Positions 51,946 through 60,895 of a DNA stretch of 64,000 nucleotides are shown here, piece by piece (the stretch's first letter is position 1; every line of letters starts with the position of its first letter). This DNA comes from Blastococcus sp. Marseille-P5729 (GTDB lineage Bacteria; Actinomycetota; Actinomycetes; Mycobacteriales; Antricoccaceae). The notes under the pieces were generated by a model. It searched no databases and was not told where the DNA came from. It worked only from the letters and a program-made list of their open reading frames with translations. Both the position numbers and the translations under genes were made by a program. The DNA lies in contig NZ_OMPO01000001.1 in assembly GCF_900292035.1 (NCBI RefSeq), forward strand, positions 1,701,292-1,765,291. The letters are read 5' to 3'.

Positions 51946-52948
51946 GTCTAAGGAGTCCCATGTCCCACGCAAATGCCGCTCTGACTCCCCGCCACCGTTT
52001 CAAAGTCGCTAGCCTGGTCGTAGATGACGGCTGGCCGATCAGCGAGGTCGCCGCTCGCTTCCAGGTGTCCTGGCCGACAGTGAAGCGGTGGGTAGATCGC
52101 TACGCAAATGGCGAATCGATGCACGACCGGTCCTCGCGGCCGAAGACCTCGCCGCACAAGACGCGCAAGGCGACGACGAAGCCGTGCGTGAGCCTGCGCC
52201 TGCGACTTCGCGAAGGGCCGGTCCAACTTGCGAGCAGGCTCGGCATCGCGCCGTCCACCGTGCATCGAATCCTCACGACCGCCCGGCTGAACCGGCTCGC
52301 ATACGTAGACCGCGCCACAGGCGAAGTTGTCCGCCGTTACGAGAATGACTACCCCGGGTCGCTCGTGCACGTGGATGTGAAGAAGCTCGGGAACATCCCC
52401 GACGGAGGCGGCTGGCGTTATGTCGGCCGCCGCCAAGGCGAAAAGAACCGCTCCGCCACCCCGGACAAGCCCCGCAGTAAGTGGCACAACCCCAAGCTGG
52501 GGTACGCGTTCGTGCATACCGTCATCGACGACCACTCCCGCGTCGCGTACACCGAGGTCCACGACGACGAAACTGCCATCACCGCCGTCGCCGTCCTGCA
52601 CCGGGCAGTCGACTGGTTCGCCAATCGCGGCGTCACCGTCGAGCGCGTGCTATCGGACAACGGCGGCGCGTACCGCTCGCATCTGTGGCGCAGTACCTGC
52701 GAGACCTTGTCGGTCACGCCGAAGCGGACGCGCCCGTACCGTCCTCAGACCAACGGCAAGGTTGAGCGCTTCCACCGCACCATGGCTGACGGGTGGGCCT
52801 ACGCTCGCTGTTACCGCAGCGAGCAGGAACGACGCGATGCCCTCGCCGATTGGATTCACCAGTACAACCAGCACCGTCCGCACACGGCCTGCGGCAACCA
52901 GCCGCCCTTCTCACGGTTGACCAACGTCCCCGGTCAGTACAACTAGGC
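51946..52948 (+). mobile_element. IS481-family insertion sequence (approximate limits)
   Basis: Defined by the transposase at 51960-52946. The right edge must lie at about 52948, because OPT-transporter coding sequence starts there. The left edge is uncertain, somewhere between the RidA stop (51882) and the transposase start. No clear terminal inverted repeats or target duplication could be matched by eye. Confidence 0.65.
51960..52946 (+). CDS. IS481-family transposase
   Basis: 328 residues: an N-terminal helix-turn-helix (GWPISEVAARFQVSWPTVKR, about 25-44), the RPKTSPHKT linker, and an rve integrase core with DDE residues in LVHVDVKKLG (Asp about 139), VLSDNGGAY (Asp about 232) and NGKVERFHRTM (Glu about 268), followed by the family ending YNQHRPHTACGNQPPFSRL. 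Complete, so the element may be active. AAGGAG lies 5 bases before the ATG. Confidence 0.93.
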   Translation: MSHANAALTPRHRFKVASLVVDDGWPISEVAARFQVSWPTVKRWVDRYANGESMHDRSSRPKTSPHKTRKATTKPCVSLRLRLREGPVQLASRLGIAPSTVHRILTTARLNRLAYVDRATGEVVRRYENDYPGSLVHVDVKKLGNIPDGGGWRYVGRRQGEKNRSATPDKPRSKWHNPKLGYAFVHTVIDDHSRVAYTEVHDDETAITAVAVLHRAVDWFANRGVTVERVLSDNGGAYRSHLWRSTCETLSVTPKRTRPYRPQTNGKVERFHRTMADGWAYARCYRSEQERRDALADWIHQYNQHRPHTACGNQPPFSRLTNVPGQYN

Positions 52949-54915
52949 CCGCATCGCCGGTCCGCGAGCTCACGATCCGCGGCATCATCATCGGTGGGCT
53001 GATCACCCTCATCTTCACCACGGCGAACGTCTATCTCGGGCTCGGGGTAGGCCTGACCTTCGCAACCTCGATCCCCGCCGCGGTCATCTCGATGGCGATC
53101 CTGCGGTACTTCGCGAATCACTCGGTGGTCGAGAACAACATCGTGCAGACCATCGCCTCCGCGGCCGGTACGTTGTCCGCCATCATCTTCGTGTTGCCCG
53201 GTCTGGTGATGATTGGGTGGTGGACCGGCTTCCCCTATTGGACGTCGGTCGCGGTCTGCGCCGTCGGCGGCGTGCTCGGCGTCATGTACTCGATCCCGCT
53301 GCGCCGCGCCCTCGTCACCGGCTCCGACCTGCCCTACCCCGAAGGCGTCGCGGCCGCGGAGGTGCTGAAGGTCGGCGACACCAGCGAAGGCGCTGCGCAG
53401 AACCGCCGCGGCATCAAACCGATCCTCGCCGGCGGTCTCGGCGCAGCGGGCTTCTCCTTGCTCGCGGCGCTGAAGGTCGTCAGCAGCTCACTGTCCACGG
53501 CATTCAAGGTCGGCTCGGGCGGCACCATGATCGGGGCGAGCTTCTCGCTGGCGCTGATCGGCGTCGGGCACCTGGTCGGGCTGGCTGTCGGCCTGGCGAT
53601 GCTCGTCGGCGTGCTGATCTCTTTCGGCGTCATCCTGCCGAACCGCAGCGCCGGCCAGGACGGCCCGATCGCGGACGTGACCGCCGCGGTGTTCTCCAGC
53701 GAGGTCCGGTTCGTCGGCGCCGGCGCGATCGCTATCGCAGCAGTGTGGACACTGCTGAAGATCATCGGCCCCATCTTCAAGGGCATCGCGGACTCGGCGG
53801 CGTCCGCCCGCGCACGCAAGGGCGGCGGCACGGTCGACGTCACCGAGCGCGACATCCCGATCAACATCGTCGCGATCGTGAGCGTGGCATCGCTGATCCC
53901 GATCGCGATGCTGCTGTGGGGGTTCACGAGCGGTACGGCGCTCGACGGCAGCAGCACCAGCCTGATCCTCATCAGCCTGGTGTTCGTGGTGATCATCGGC
54001 ATGGTGGTCGCCTCGGTCTGTGGCTACATGGCCGGTCTGATCGGCGCCTCCAACAGCCCGACCTCCGGTATCGGCATCCTGATGGTGGTCGCGGGCGCGT
54101 TGCTGTTCCGGGCAACACACGGGTCGGGAGATGCCAACGAGACCACCGCGATGGTTGCCTACACCCTCTTCACCGCCGCCATCGTGTTCAGCATCGGCAC
54201 CATCTCCAACGACAATCTGCAGGACCTCAAGACCGGTCAGCTGGTCGGCGCCACACCGTGGAAGCAGCAGGTAGCGCTGATCATCGGCGTCCTGTTCGGC
54301 TCGGCGATCATCCCGCCGGTGCTGGGGCTCATGCAGACCGCCTTCGGCTTCCAGGGCGCGCCGGGTGCCGGCGAGGACGCACTGGCCGCGCCACAGGCCG
54401 CGCTGATCTCCTCCCTCGCCGAGGGCGTCTTCGGCGGCTCGCTGGACTGGGGACTGATCGGGCTCGGTGCGCTGATCGGCGCCGCGATCATTGCGATCGA
54501 CGAGATCCTCGGCAAGACGACGAACAACCGGTTCCGCCTGCCGCCGCTGGCTGTCGGCATGGGTATGTACCTGCCGATGGAGCTGACCGTGATGATCACC
54601 GTCGGTGCGCTCATCGGCTGGTTCTACAACCGGTGGGCCGAGCGCAGCGGTGGCAGCGCCGCGCGCAAGAAGCGCAGCGGGATCCTGTTGGCCACGGGGC
54701 TGATCGTCGGCGAGAGCCTGTTCGGCGTCGTGTTCGCCGGCATCGTCGCGGCGACCGGCGACGACGCGCCCCTGGCGTTGCTCGGCGACGGATTCGCGAC
54801 CTGGGCGAACATCCTCGGCGTGCTGGTGTTCGTGGCGCTGATCGCGCTGCTGTATCGGCGCACCCAGCGCATCGGCTCCGAGGACGCAGACGAGCCGCAG
54901 CCCGTCCGCAACTGA
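52948..54915 (+). pseudogene. OPT-family oligopeptide transporter, start removed by IS481
   Basis: About 655 residues of a polytopic OPT transporter remain: RELTIRGIIIGGLITLIFTT at the beginning, NVYLGLGVGLTFATSIPAAV, ENNIVQTIASAAGTLSAIIF, and the C-terminal LPPLAVGMGMYLPMELTVMI. Intact homologues start only about 10-25 residues before the RELTIRG segment, so little is lost, but no in-frame start codon precedes 53092 (inside a membrane helix) and the native promoter is gone. Expression would need a non-standard start or a promoter in the insertion sequence. Confidence 0.85.
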
Positions 54916-54927
54916 CCCAGCCTGACG

Positions 54928-54992
54928 AAAACTACGCAGATCCGGCACCCAACGTGCATAGTGCACTCAAGGTGCTGGATCTGCGTAGTTTT
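54928..54992. terminator. Long near-perfect inverted repeat after the OPT gene
   Basis: AAAACTACGCAGATCCGGCACC (22 nt; left arm 54928-54949, begins AAAACTACGCAG, ends GGCACC) is mirrored at 54971-54992 with a single mismatch; the loop holds a further GTGCA-TAG-TGCAC dyad. The T-rich ends on each strand fit a bidirectional terminator between the transporter and the convergent alcohol dehydrogenase. Its length also allows a small palindromic mobile relic. Confidence 0.75.
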
Positions 54993-55036
54993 GTGCGGCC
55001 TTCAGCGGACCCTCGCCTCCGGGGTTGGCAGCCGGG

Positions 55037-56071
55037 CTAGGGGACGACGATGCCGCGCCCGCGCAGCGTCCCTTCGTGCATCCGCTCGTACACCGTCGGG
55101 GCGTCGTCCAGGCCGAAGGTCTCGGTCTCGACGTGGATCGCGCCGATTCGCGCCAGCTCGAAGACCTCCTCCAGCTCCGAGCGCGAGCCCCAGTACGGCG
55201 CCCGCACGCTCGTCTCGTAGCGCAGCGTGAAGAAGCCGACGGGAATGGTGCCCGGGCCGACCCCGACCATGACGATGTCCGACTCGAAGTGGACCATCTT
55301 GGCCGCGAGCGCGGCAGTGGCCTCGATGCCGACGAAGTCGAAGACCGCCGTGGCACCCAGCCCGCCGGAGATCCTCTTGATCTCAGCGATGGCCGACTCG
55401 TCCGAGGGAAGCGCATGGTCCGCGCCGACGTCGAGCGCGAGCTGGCGAGCAGACTCCTTGGGGTCGAGCGCGACGACGGTGGTCGCGGTCAGCGCCTTGA
55501 GGATCTGGACGCCCATGTGGCCGAGCCCGCCGGCGCCGATGACGACGGCCACCCGCCCGGGGATCAGCTTGGGCAGCGAAGGCTTGATGGCGTGGTACGG
55601 GGTGAGACCGGCGTCGGTCAACGCGACATTCTGTACCGGGTCGAGCTCGCCCAGCTTCACCAGGTGCCGTGGGCTGTCCACGATCATGTACTCGGCCATG
55701 GACCCGGGCGCGCCGAGTCCCGGCGGCAGGATGCCGCGCTCGGCGGCGTACCGGCAGTAGTTCTCCTTGCCCTGTTTGCAGGGGTGGCACAGCCCGCACC
55801 CCCAGGGTCCGTAGACCGCGACGCTCTCACCGATCTCGACCCCGCTCGCGCCCTCGCCGAGCTCCTCGACGATGCCGGCGCCCTCGTGGCCGAGGGTGAG
55901 CGGAAGGCCGTAGACATACTGCTCCTCAGGCAGCGACATGATGAACTCATCGGAGTGGCACGCCCCGGACGCCGTGATCCGCAGCAGCACCTCCCCGGGT
56001 CCGGGTTGCGGTTTTTCGATGTCGACGATCTGCGGTGGCTGGTTGATCTCGAGGTACTGGCACGCCTTCAT
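55037..56071 (-). CDS. Zinc-dependent alcohol dehydrogenase (Rhodococcus ADH-A type)
   Basis: 344 residues of the medium-chain family. Catalytic zinc ligands: GACHSDEF (Cys38) and LGHEGAG (His62, Glu63); the structural zinc loop is GCGLCHPCKQGKENYC. The nucleotide fold is VVIGAGGLGHMGVQIL with an acidic Asp after the second strand (VVALD), favouring NAD. The SLPEEQYVYGLPLTLGHEG stretch closely resembles the secondary-alcohol dehydrogenases of Rhodococcus. Likely oxidises secondary or aromatic alcohols. Monocistronic. Confidence 0.92.
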   Translation of the reverse strand: MKACQYLEINQPPQIVDIEKPQPGPGEVLLRITASGACHSDEFIMSLPEEQYVYGLPLTLGHEGAGIVEELGEGASGVEIGESVAVYGPWGCGLCHPCKQGKENYCRYAAERGILPPGLGAPGSMAEYMIVDSPRHLVKLGELDPVQNVALTDAGLTPYHAIKPSLPKLIPGRVAVVIGAGGLGHMGVQILKALTATTVVALDPKESARQLALDVGADHALPSDESAIAEIKRISGGLGATAVFDFVGIEATAALAAKMVHFESDIVMVGVGPGTIPVGFFTLRYETSVRAPYWGSRSELEEVFELARIGAIHVETETFGLDDAPTVYERMHEGTLRGRGIVVP

Positions 56072-56164
56072 GACCGATCCCTTTCGGAGGTGTCTGGCCG
56101 TTGCCCCTTCACGATATTGGCCGGGCCTGCCAAAGTCGCCCCACCGGCCGAGATCGGCAGTACG

Positions 56165-56560
56165 TCAGCCGGCCCGCTCGAGAGTGACCGTATAGCCGAC
56201 GCCGACATCGGTCGTGGGCGTGGCGAACTCGGCTGGCTCGTCGAAGGTGACGGTGAACTCGGACTCCAGGTCGTTGAGGTTGATGCCACCGCCCGGGTTG
56301 CGCGGCGCCATCGGGTGGTCAGTGGAGATCACGACCGTCTCGCCGTCCACCGACTCGATGGTGATCTCGACGGCACTGAAGCCCTCGCCCATCGAGATCG
56401 AGGCGCCTTCGGCGACCTGCATGTCGGCGTCATCGTCCTCAGAGCTGGTGATGCGCAGGCGCAGGTCGGAATCGGATTCCGGGTCCGAGCCGCATCCGGT
56501 GAGCAGTACGCCGGCCGCCAGGAGCAGCAGGCTCACGATGGTTTTCGCACGAGTCGCCAT
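56165..56560 (-). CDS. Small secreted lipoprotein, unknown function
   Basis: 131 residues: a signal peptide with the lipobox LLTGCGS (Cys about 23), a short Asp/Ser/Glu-rich linker, and an acidic beta-rich domain of about 90 residues (VEITIESVDGETVVISTDHP; ESEFTVTFDEPAEFATP). No family recognised. Anchored to the outer face of the membrane. Confidence 0.75.
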   Translation of the reverse strand: MATRAKTIVSLLLLAAGVLLTGCGSDPESDSDLRLRITSSEDDDADMQVAEGASISMGEGFSAVEITIESVDGETVVISTDHPMAPRNPGGGINLNDLESEFTVTFDEPAEFATPTTDVGVGYTVTLERAG

Positions 56561-56603
56561 GGCCCCACCCTACGACCGGCTCGGCCCCCGTCCTTCGTAG
56601 CCT

Positions 56604-56746
56604 GACTCCGACAAGTGGCGGATCCTGGTCGGCGACGACGCCCACGTGATGGACGAGCGGGCCGGCGCGATCCGGAGAACGCATACACGCAGCGGTTCTT
56701 CGACGAGCTCGTCGCGGACACCGGCTGGCAGCTCGGCAGTCTCTAG
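56604..56746 (+). pseudogene. C-terminal remnant of a short-chain dehydrogenase, frameshifted
   Basis: DSDKWRILVGDDAHVMDERA in one frame (from 56604), then RDPENAYTQRFFDELVADTG followed by WQLGSL and a stop in another frame (from 56666), matches the typical SDR ending 'W-RILVG-DA..LD...R-P..AY...F...L....GW'. Nothing of the preceding Rossmann domain remains upstream, where the lipoprotein gene begins on the other strand. Confidence 0.6.
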
Positions 56747-56768
56747 CCCTGCTAGAGTGAGCGAAGCC

Positions 56769-56850
56769 ACGCGGGGTGCCCATCAGGGCTGAGAGGGACG
56801 CCGTCCCGACCCGTCGAACCTGATCTCGATCATGCGAGCGGAGGGATCGT
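56769..56850 (+). ncRNA. TPP riboswitch upstream of tenA
   Basis: The conserved elements follow in order: GCGGGGTGCC, AGGGCTGAGAGGGA, GACCCGTCGAACCTGATCTC, then GCGAGCGGAGGGA. It ends 45 bp before tenA, leaving room for an expression platform that controls translation. Represses salvage when TPP is high. Confidence 0.95.
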
Positions 56851-56894
56851 GGCCGTGCCGCAGAGCACCCCTTTCACAGCTCGCGGAGGATGCG

Positions 56895-57590
56895 ATGAGC
56901 TTCGCCGCCGAGCAGCGTCAACGCTGCGACCACCTGTTCCAGGCCTTCTACCAGCACCCTTTCCTACGCTCGCTCGCCGACGGCACCGCCAGCCGCGAGA
57001 GCGTGCTGCACTACGTCGGCCAGGACAACCAATATCTGACCGCGTTCATGCGTGGTTACGGGCAGGGCATCGCCCTGAGCCCGGATCGTGAGTGGGTGCG
57101 CTGGTTCCGCGACCAGATCACCTTCCTACTGGAGGACGAGACGCACCCGCATCACGTGATGTGCGAGGCGTTCGGCGTCCGGTACGAGGACGCCCAGGTG
57201 AGGAGGATGTCGCCGACAGCCCAGGCATACATCAACCACATGATGTTGGCCGGGCGCGACAGCCTCGGGGTGCTGATGGCGGCGCTGATGCCGTGCCCGT
57301 GGACCTACATCTGGGCCGCGCAACGCCAACAGAGCGAGGATCCCGTCGCCGTCGACAACCCCTTCCGCGGCTGGTGGGAGTTCTATGCCAGCCCTCAGAC
57401 CGACCTGATCCTGCAGGACTTCACGCGCCGGCTCGACGCGCTCGCCGCGCAGGCCGGTCCGGCTGAACGCGAGCGGATGGCACTCGCGTTCGAGGACAGC
57501 TGCCATCACGAGATCCGGTTCTGGCAGATGGCCTGGACGCAGGAGACCTGGGACAGCTCGATCGACCTCGGCCGCAGCGTCCTAGCCTGA
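56895..57590 (+). CDS. tenA: Aminopyrimidine aminohydrolase / thiaminase II
   Basis: Salvages degraded thiamine by hydrolysing aminopyrimidines to HMP. 231 residues with the active site at the same positions as B. subtilis TenA: Asp44 (GQDNQYLTAF), Cys134 (MPCPWTY) and Glu206 (CHHEIRFW), plus the YINHM tyrosine region. GGAGGA precedes the ATG. Its end overlaps that of thiD on the other strand by 9 bp. Controlled by its own TPP riboswitch. Confidence 0.95.
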   Translation: MSFAAEQRQRCDHLFQAFYQHPFLRSLADGTASRESVLHYVGQDNQYLTAFMRGYGQGIALSPDREWVRWFRDQITFLLEDETHPHHVMCEAFGVRYEDAQVRRMSPTAQAYINHMMLAGRDSLGVLMAALMPCPWTYIWAAQRQQSEDPVAVDNPFRGWWEFYASPQTDLILQDFTRRLDALAAQAGPAERERMALAFEDSCHHEIRFWQMAWTQETWDSSIDLGRSVLA

Positions 57591-58421
57591 GCGCGCGTCG
57601 GACGGCGCCGGCCACAGCTCGTAGAAGTGATGGACCGGGCCGGCGCCGCCCCCGATCGACAGTTCACCGGAGCGCCGGAGCGCGCCGGTGAGCCACTGCT
57701 TGGCGTCGCGGACGGCGTCCGGCCACCCGGCCCGCTGCGGGCGAAGCGCCGCGATCGCCGAGGAGAGCGTGCACCCGGTGCCGTGCGTGTTCTCGGTGTC
57801 GATCCGGGGCGCGCTCAGCAGCTGCTCGCCACTCTCATCGACCCACACGTCGACGGCATCGGCTCCCAGAGCGTGCCCGCCCTTGAGCAGCACGCCTCGC
57901 GCGCCCAGATCACGCAGCGCTCGAGCCTGCTCGTACATCTGCTCGACGGTCGTCGCGGCATTCGCGTCGAGTAGCACCGCCGCCTCCGGCAGGTTGGGGG
58001 TGAGAACGTCGGCGTACGGCAGCATCGCCCGCACCGCGCCGATCGCGGACTCGTCGAGCAGCCGGGAGCCGGCCGCCGAGACCATGACCGGGTCGAGCAC
58101 GACATTGCTCAGCCGCCCCTCGCAGATAAGCTCGGTGACCACCCGGGCGACGTCCGCCGTGGCCAGCATCCCGATCTTCACCGCGTCGAGCCGAACGTCG
58201 TCGACGAGCGTCTCGATCTGCTCGCGAACGAACTCCGGCGGGACGACGTGGACCCCGGTCACCCCTCGGGTGCTCTGCGCGGTCAGCGAGGTGAGGACGG
58301 CGCACCCGTACGCGCCGAGCGCGCTGAAGGTCTTCAGGTCGGCTTGGACGCCGGCGCCGCCGGAAGGATCGGACCCGGCGATCGTCAGCACGTGCGGGAT
58401 CGCCGCCCGCGCGGCCGTCAC
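57582..58421 (-). CDS. thiD: Hydroxymethylpyrimidine/phosphomethylpyrimidine kinase
   Basis: Phosphorylates HMP twice to HMP-PP for thiamine synthesis or salvage. 279 residues of the ribokinase-like fold: VLTIAGSDPSGGAGVQADLK (about 10-29), VKIGMLATADV, VLDPVMVSAAGSRLL, and TENTHGTGCTLSSAIAA with the catalytic Cys/Asp loop. The GTG start overlaps the thiE stop (GTGA). Last gene of thiM-thiE-thiD. Confidence 0.95.
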   Translation of the reverse strand: MTAARAAIPHVLTIAGSDPSGGAGVQADLKTFSALGAYGCAVLTSLTAQSTRGVTGVHVVPPEFVREQIETLVDDVRLDAVKIGMLATADVARVVTELICEGRLSNVVLDPVMVSAAGSRLLDESAIGAVRAMLPYADVLTPNLPEAAVLLDANAATTVEQMYEQARALRDLGARGVLLKGGHALGADAVDVWVDESGEQLLSAPRIDTENTHGTGCTLSSAIAALRPQRAGWPDAVRDAKQWLTGALRRSGELSIGGGAGPVHHFYELWPAPSDARSG

Positions 58422-59065
58422 TGGATCGCCTGCCACGCGGCGCCGAGCTGGCAAGCGGCCTGCCCCGGGTCGCTCGCGGCGCAGATCGCACTCACCACGG
58501 CGATCCCGTCAGCCCCACATCCGACAAGCTCCGGGACGCGAGAGGCGTCGATGCCGCCGATCGCGACGGCCGGAAGCGTCGCCATGCCGACCAGCTCGCG
58601 CAGACCTTCCGGGCCGAGGGTAGGGCCGTGATCGGCCTTGGTCGCGGTGGCCCAGACCGGCCCGATGCCGAGATAGTCGACGCTGCCCGGCGGGAGGTGA
58701 GCCGCCGCGCGCACCTGCTCCTCGGTGCTGGCGGACAGACCGAGCAGTGCGTCGGGGCCGAGCTCGGCGCGGGCCTCACCGACCGGCAGATCACCCTGAC
58801 CGACGTGCGCGCCATCCGCGCCAATGGCTCTCACGAGGTGCACGCGGTCGTCGACCAGCAGTGGGACGCCGGTGCCGCGCAGCACCTGAGCGACCTCTCG
58901 CCCGAGCGCGACGAACTCGGCGTCGGTGGCGTGGTGGTCGCGCAGCTGGACGACGGTCACGCCACCGTCCACCGCGGCGCGGACGGTCTGCGCCACACCG
59001 CGGCCGGCGGACATGACGGTGTCGGTGACGAGATAGAGCGACAGGTCGATCGACGGGCGGCTCAT
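58418..59065 (-). CDS. thiE: Thiamine-phosphate synthase
   Basis: Joins HMP-PP and the thiazole phosphate to thiamine phosphate. 215-residue TIM barrel: LYLVTDTVMSAGRGV, VTVVQLRDHHATDAEFV, PLLVDDRVHLVRAIGADGAHVG (as LLVDDRVHLV then ADGAHVGQGDLP), GIGPVWATATKAD, and PAVAIGGIDASRVPEL. Overlaps both neighbours by 4 bp. Confidence 0.96.
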   Translation of the reverse strand: MSRPSIDLSLYLVTDTVMSAGRGVAQTVRAAVDGGVTVVQLRDHHATDAEFVALGREVAQVLRGTGVPLLVDDRVHLVRAIGADGAHVGQGDLPVGEARAELGPDALLGLSASTEEQVRAAAHLPPGSVDYLGIGPVWATATKADHGPTLGPEGLRELVGMATLPAVAIGGIDASRVPELVGCGADGIAVVSAICAASDPGQAACQLGAAWQAIQ

Positions 59066-59889
59066 CGCAGCGCCACCCGGTCGGTCAGCGCGTCACCGTC
59101 GAGCAGGTACAGCTCGTCGAGCAGGGCGACGGCGAAGCTCCCCGGCCCACGGCTCGCAGACGCCGCGGTCTCTGCGGCAAGTGTCAGCGCAGTCGTCGCG
59201 GTGGCCGCAGCCACCAGCCGGTCGTCACAGACCGCCGCACACGCTGCCATCAGGGCGCCGAGGGCGCACCCGACGCCGGTCACCTTGGTCATCCACTCGT
59301 GCCCGTGCGGGACGCGGACCACCCGCTCTCCGTCGATCAGCCAGTCGACCGGCCCGCTGACCGCCACCACGGTGCCGAACCGCTCGACGAGCGTCCGAGA
59401 CGCCGCCTGGGCGTCCTCGGTGGCGTGCGCCGCCTCGGGGCCCTTGCCGCCCCCGCCGAGCCCGGCAAGGCCGATGATCTCCGAGGCGTTGCCGCGGATG
59501 ATCGCCGGCACGGCCGCATCGATGAGCTCGTGGGCCACGCCTTCGCGCCAGGGCAGCGCACCGGCGCCGATGGGGTCGAGCACCCACGGCGTCCCCGCGG
59601 TGGCAGCGCCGGCGACGGCGGCACGCATCGCGTCCGCGGTCTCGGCGTACGGCGTGCCCATGTTGATCAGCAACCCACCGCTGGCGGCGGCAAAGTCGCC
59701 GGCCTCGCGTGGGTTGTCGACCATGGCGGGCACCGCGCCGGAGGCGAGCAGCACGTTCGCGGTCAACGGTGCCACGACGATGTTGGTGATGCACTGAACG
59801 AGCGGCCCGGTGTCCCGGACGGCGTCCCAGCAGGTGCCGAGATGCGCAGCCTCGAGGGCGGGTGCGACGGATGGAGATGTGCCGGACAA
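59062..59889 (-). CDS. thiM: Hydroxyethylthiazole kinase
   Basis: Phosphorylates the thiazole moiety recovered from thiamine. 275 residues: PLVQCITNIVVAPLTANVLL (about 29-48), PAMVDNPREAGDF, WVLDPIGAGALPWRE, IIRGNASEIIGL, and TKVTGVGCALGALMAA with the catalytic Cys. The start appears to be TTG at 59889 (frame MSGTSPS), since no ATG or GTG precedes the conserved region; it sits 7 nt beyond the riboswitch GGGA segment. An intact kinase without thiG/thiC here points to salvage. Confidence 0.93.
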   Translation of the reverse strand: MSGTSPSVAPALEAAHLGTCWDAVRDTGPLVQCITNIVVAPLTANVLLASGAVPAMVDNPREAGDFAAASGGLLINMGTPYAETADAMRAAVAGAATAGTPWVLDPIGAGALPWREGVAHELIDAAVPAIIRGNASEIIGLAGLGGGGKGPEAAHATEDAQAASRTLVERFGTVVAVSGPVDWLIDGERVVRVPHGHEWMTKVTGVGCALGALMAACAAVCDDRLVAAATATTALTLAAETAASASRGPGSFAVALLDELYLLDGDALTDRVALR

Positions 59890-59892
59890 GGC

Positions 59893-59967
59893 GACGTCCC
59901 TTCGCTAGTACGAGCTAGATCAGGTTCAACGGGTGTGCTCTCAGCCGCCTGGGCGGCACCCCGCGTC
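59893..59967 (-). ncRNA. TPP riboswitch upstream of thiM-thiE-thiD
   Basis: On the minus strand: CGCGGGGTGCC, GGCGGCTGAGAGCACACCC, GTTGAACCTGATCTAGCTCG, AGCGAAGGGA. The 3' end almost touches the TTG start of thiM, so the ribosome-binding segment GGGA is probably part of the P1 pairing and directly sequestered when TPP binds. Confidence 0.95.
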
Positions 59968-60038
59968 GCCGTCCACTCTAGTGCGCCGGCGGCGGACGGG
60001 TCGCGCGGCAGCGATCGATCTCGCCGTACGATCGGGCC

Positions 60039-60881
60039 ATGACCGATCGCGCGCAACAGCAGGAGATCATCGAGGAGCTGCAGGTCGTCCAGGACTTCGA
60101 CGTCGAGCGAGAGACCGAGCGCCGAGTCGGATTCCTCGTCGACTACCTCCGGACGACGGGGCTCAAGGGCTACGTGCTGGGGATCTCCGGCGGCGTCGAC
60201 TCCTCGGTCGCCGGGCGCCTGGCGCAGCTGGCCTGCGAGCGCGCCCGCGGCGAGGGGCTGGATGCCCGCTTCATCGCGATGCGCCTGCCCTATCACGTCC
60301 AGAAGGACGAGGACGACGCCCAGCGAGCGCTGCAGTTCATCGCGCCGGACGAGTCGACCACCGTCAACATCGGGCCCGCCACCGACGCCATGTGGGAGGC
60401 CGTGATGAGCAGCGACGCGACTCCCGACGAGTCGACGCTGACCGAGTTCGTGAAGGGCAACGTCAAGGCCCGGCAGCGAATGATCGCCCAGTTCACCGTC
60501 GCGGGCGCGCGCGGGATGGTCGTCATCGGCACCGACCAGGCGGCCGAGGCAGTCGTCGGGTTCTACACCAAGTTCGGTGACGGGGCCGCCGACGTCCTCC
60601 CCCTGGCCGGTCTACCCAAGCGGCGGGTCCGCGAGATCGGCACGCATCTCGGCGCCTCGAAACAGCTGATCGAGAAGATCCCGACCGCCGACCTCGAAAG
60701 CGACAAGCCGCTGCTCGCTGACGAGCAGGCGCTGGGAGTCTCCTACCACCACATCGACGACTACCTGGAGGGCAAGGAGGTGCCGGCGGAGGCCGAGCAG
60801 ACGATCGTCGACTGGCACCGGCGTACCGCGCACAAGCGCGCCCTGCCCGTGAGCCCGCAGGACTTCGAGCAGTCTCACTAA
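60039..60881 (+). CDS. nadE: Ammonia-dependent NAD synthetase
   Basis: Final step of NAD synthesis: amidation of nicotinic acid adenine dinucleotide. 280 residues with the PP-loop SGGVDSSVAGRLAQLA (about 50-65), MRLPYHVQKDEDDA, IGTDQAAEAVVGFYTKFGDG, LAGLPKRRVREIG and the C-terminal SYHHIDDYLEG. No N-terminal glutaminase domain, so it uses free ammonia like E. coli NadE. Monocistronic. Confidence 0.96.
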   Translation: MTDRAQQQEIIEELQVVQDFDVERETERRVGFLVDYLRTTGLKGYVLGISGGVDSSVAGRLAQLACERARGEGLDARFIAMRLPYHVQKDEDDAQRALQFIAPDESTTVNIGPATDAMWEAVMSSDATPDESTLTEFVKGNVKARQRMIAQFTVAGARGMVVIGTDQAAEAVVGFYTKFGDGAADVLPLAGLPKRRVREIGTHLGASKQLIEKIPTADLESDKPLLADEQALGVSYHHIDDYLEGKEVPAEAEQTIVDWHRRTAHKRALPVSPQDFEQSH

Positions 60882-60895
60882 GCCGGGCGCGGGTC

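Noticed and set aside
53217..55040. A 607-codon frame overlapping the OPT transporter
   Set aside because: It is the +1 shadow of the transporter: Arg/Ala/Gly-rich, without hydrophobic segments. The transporter frame has clear membrane helices.
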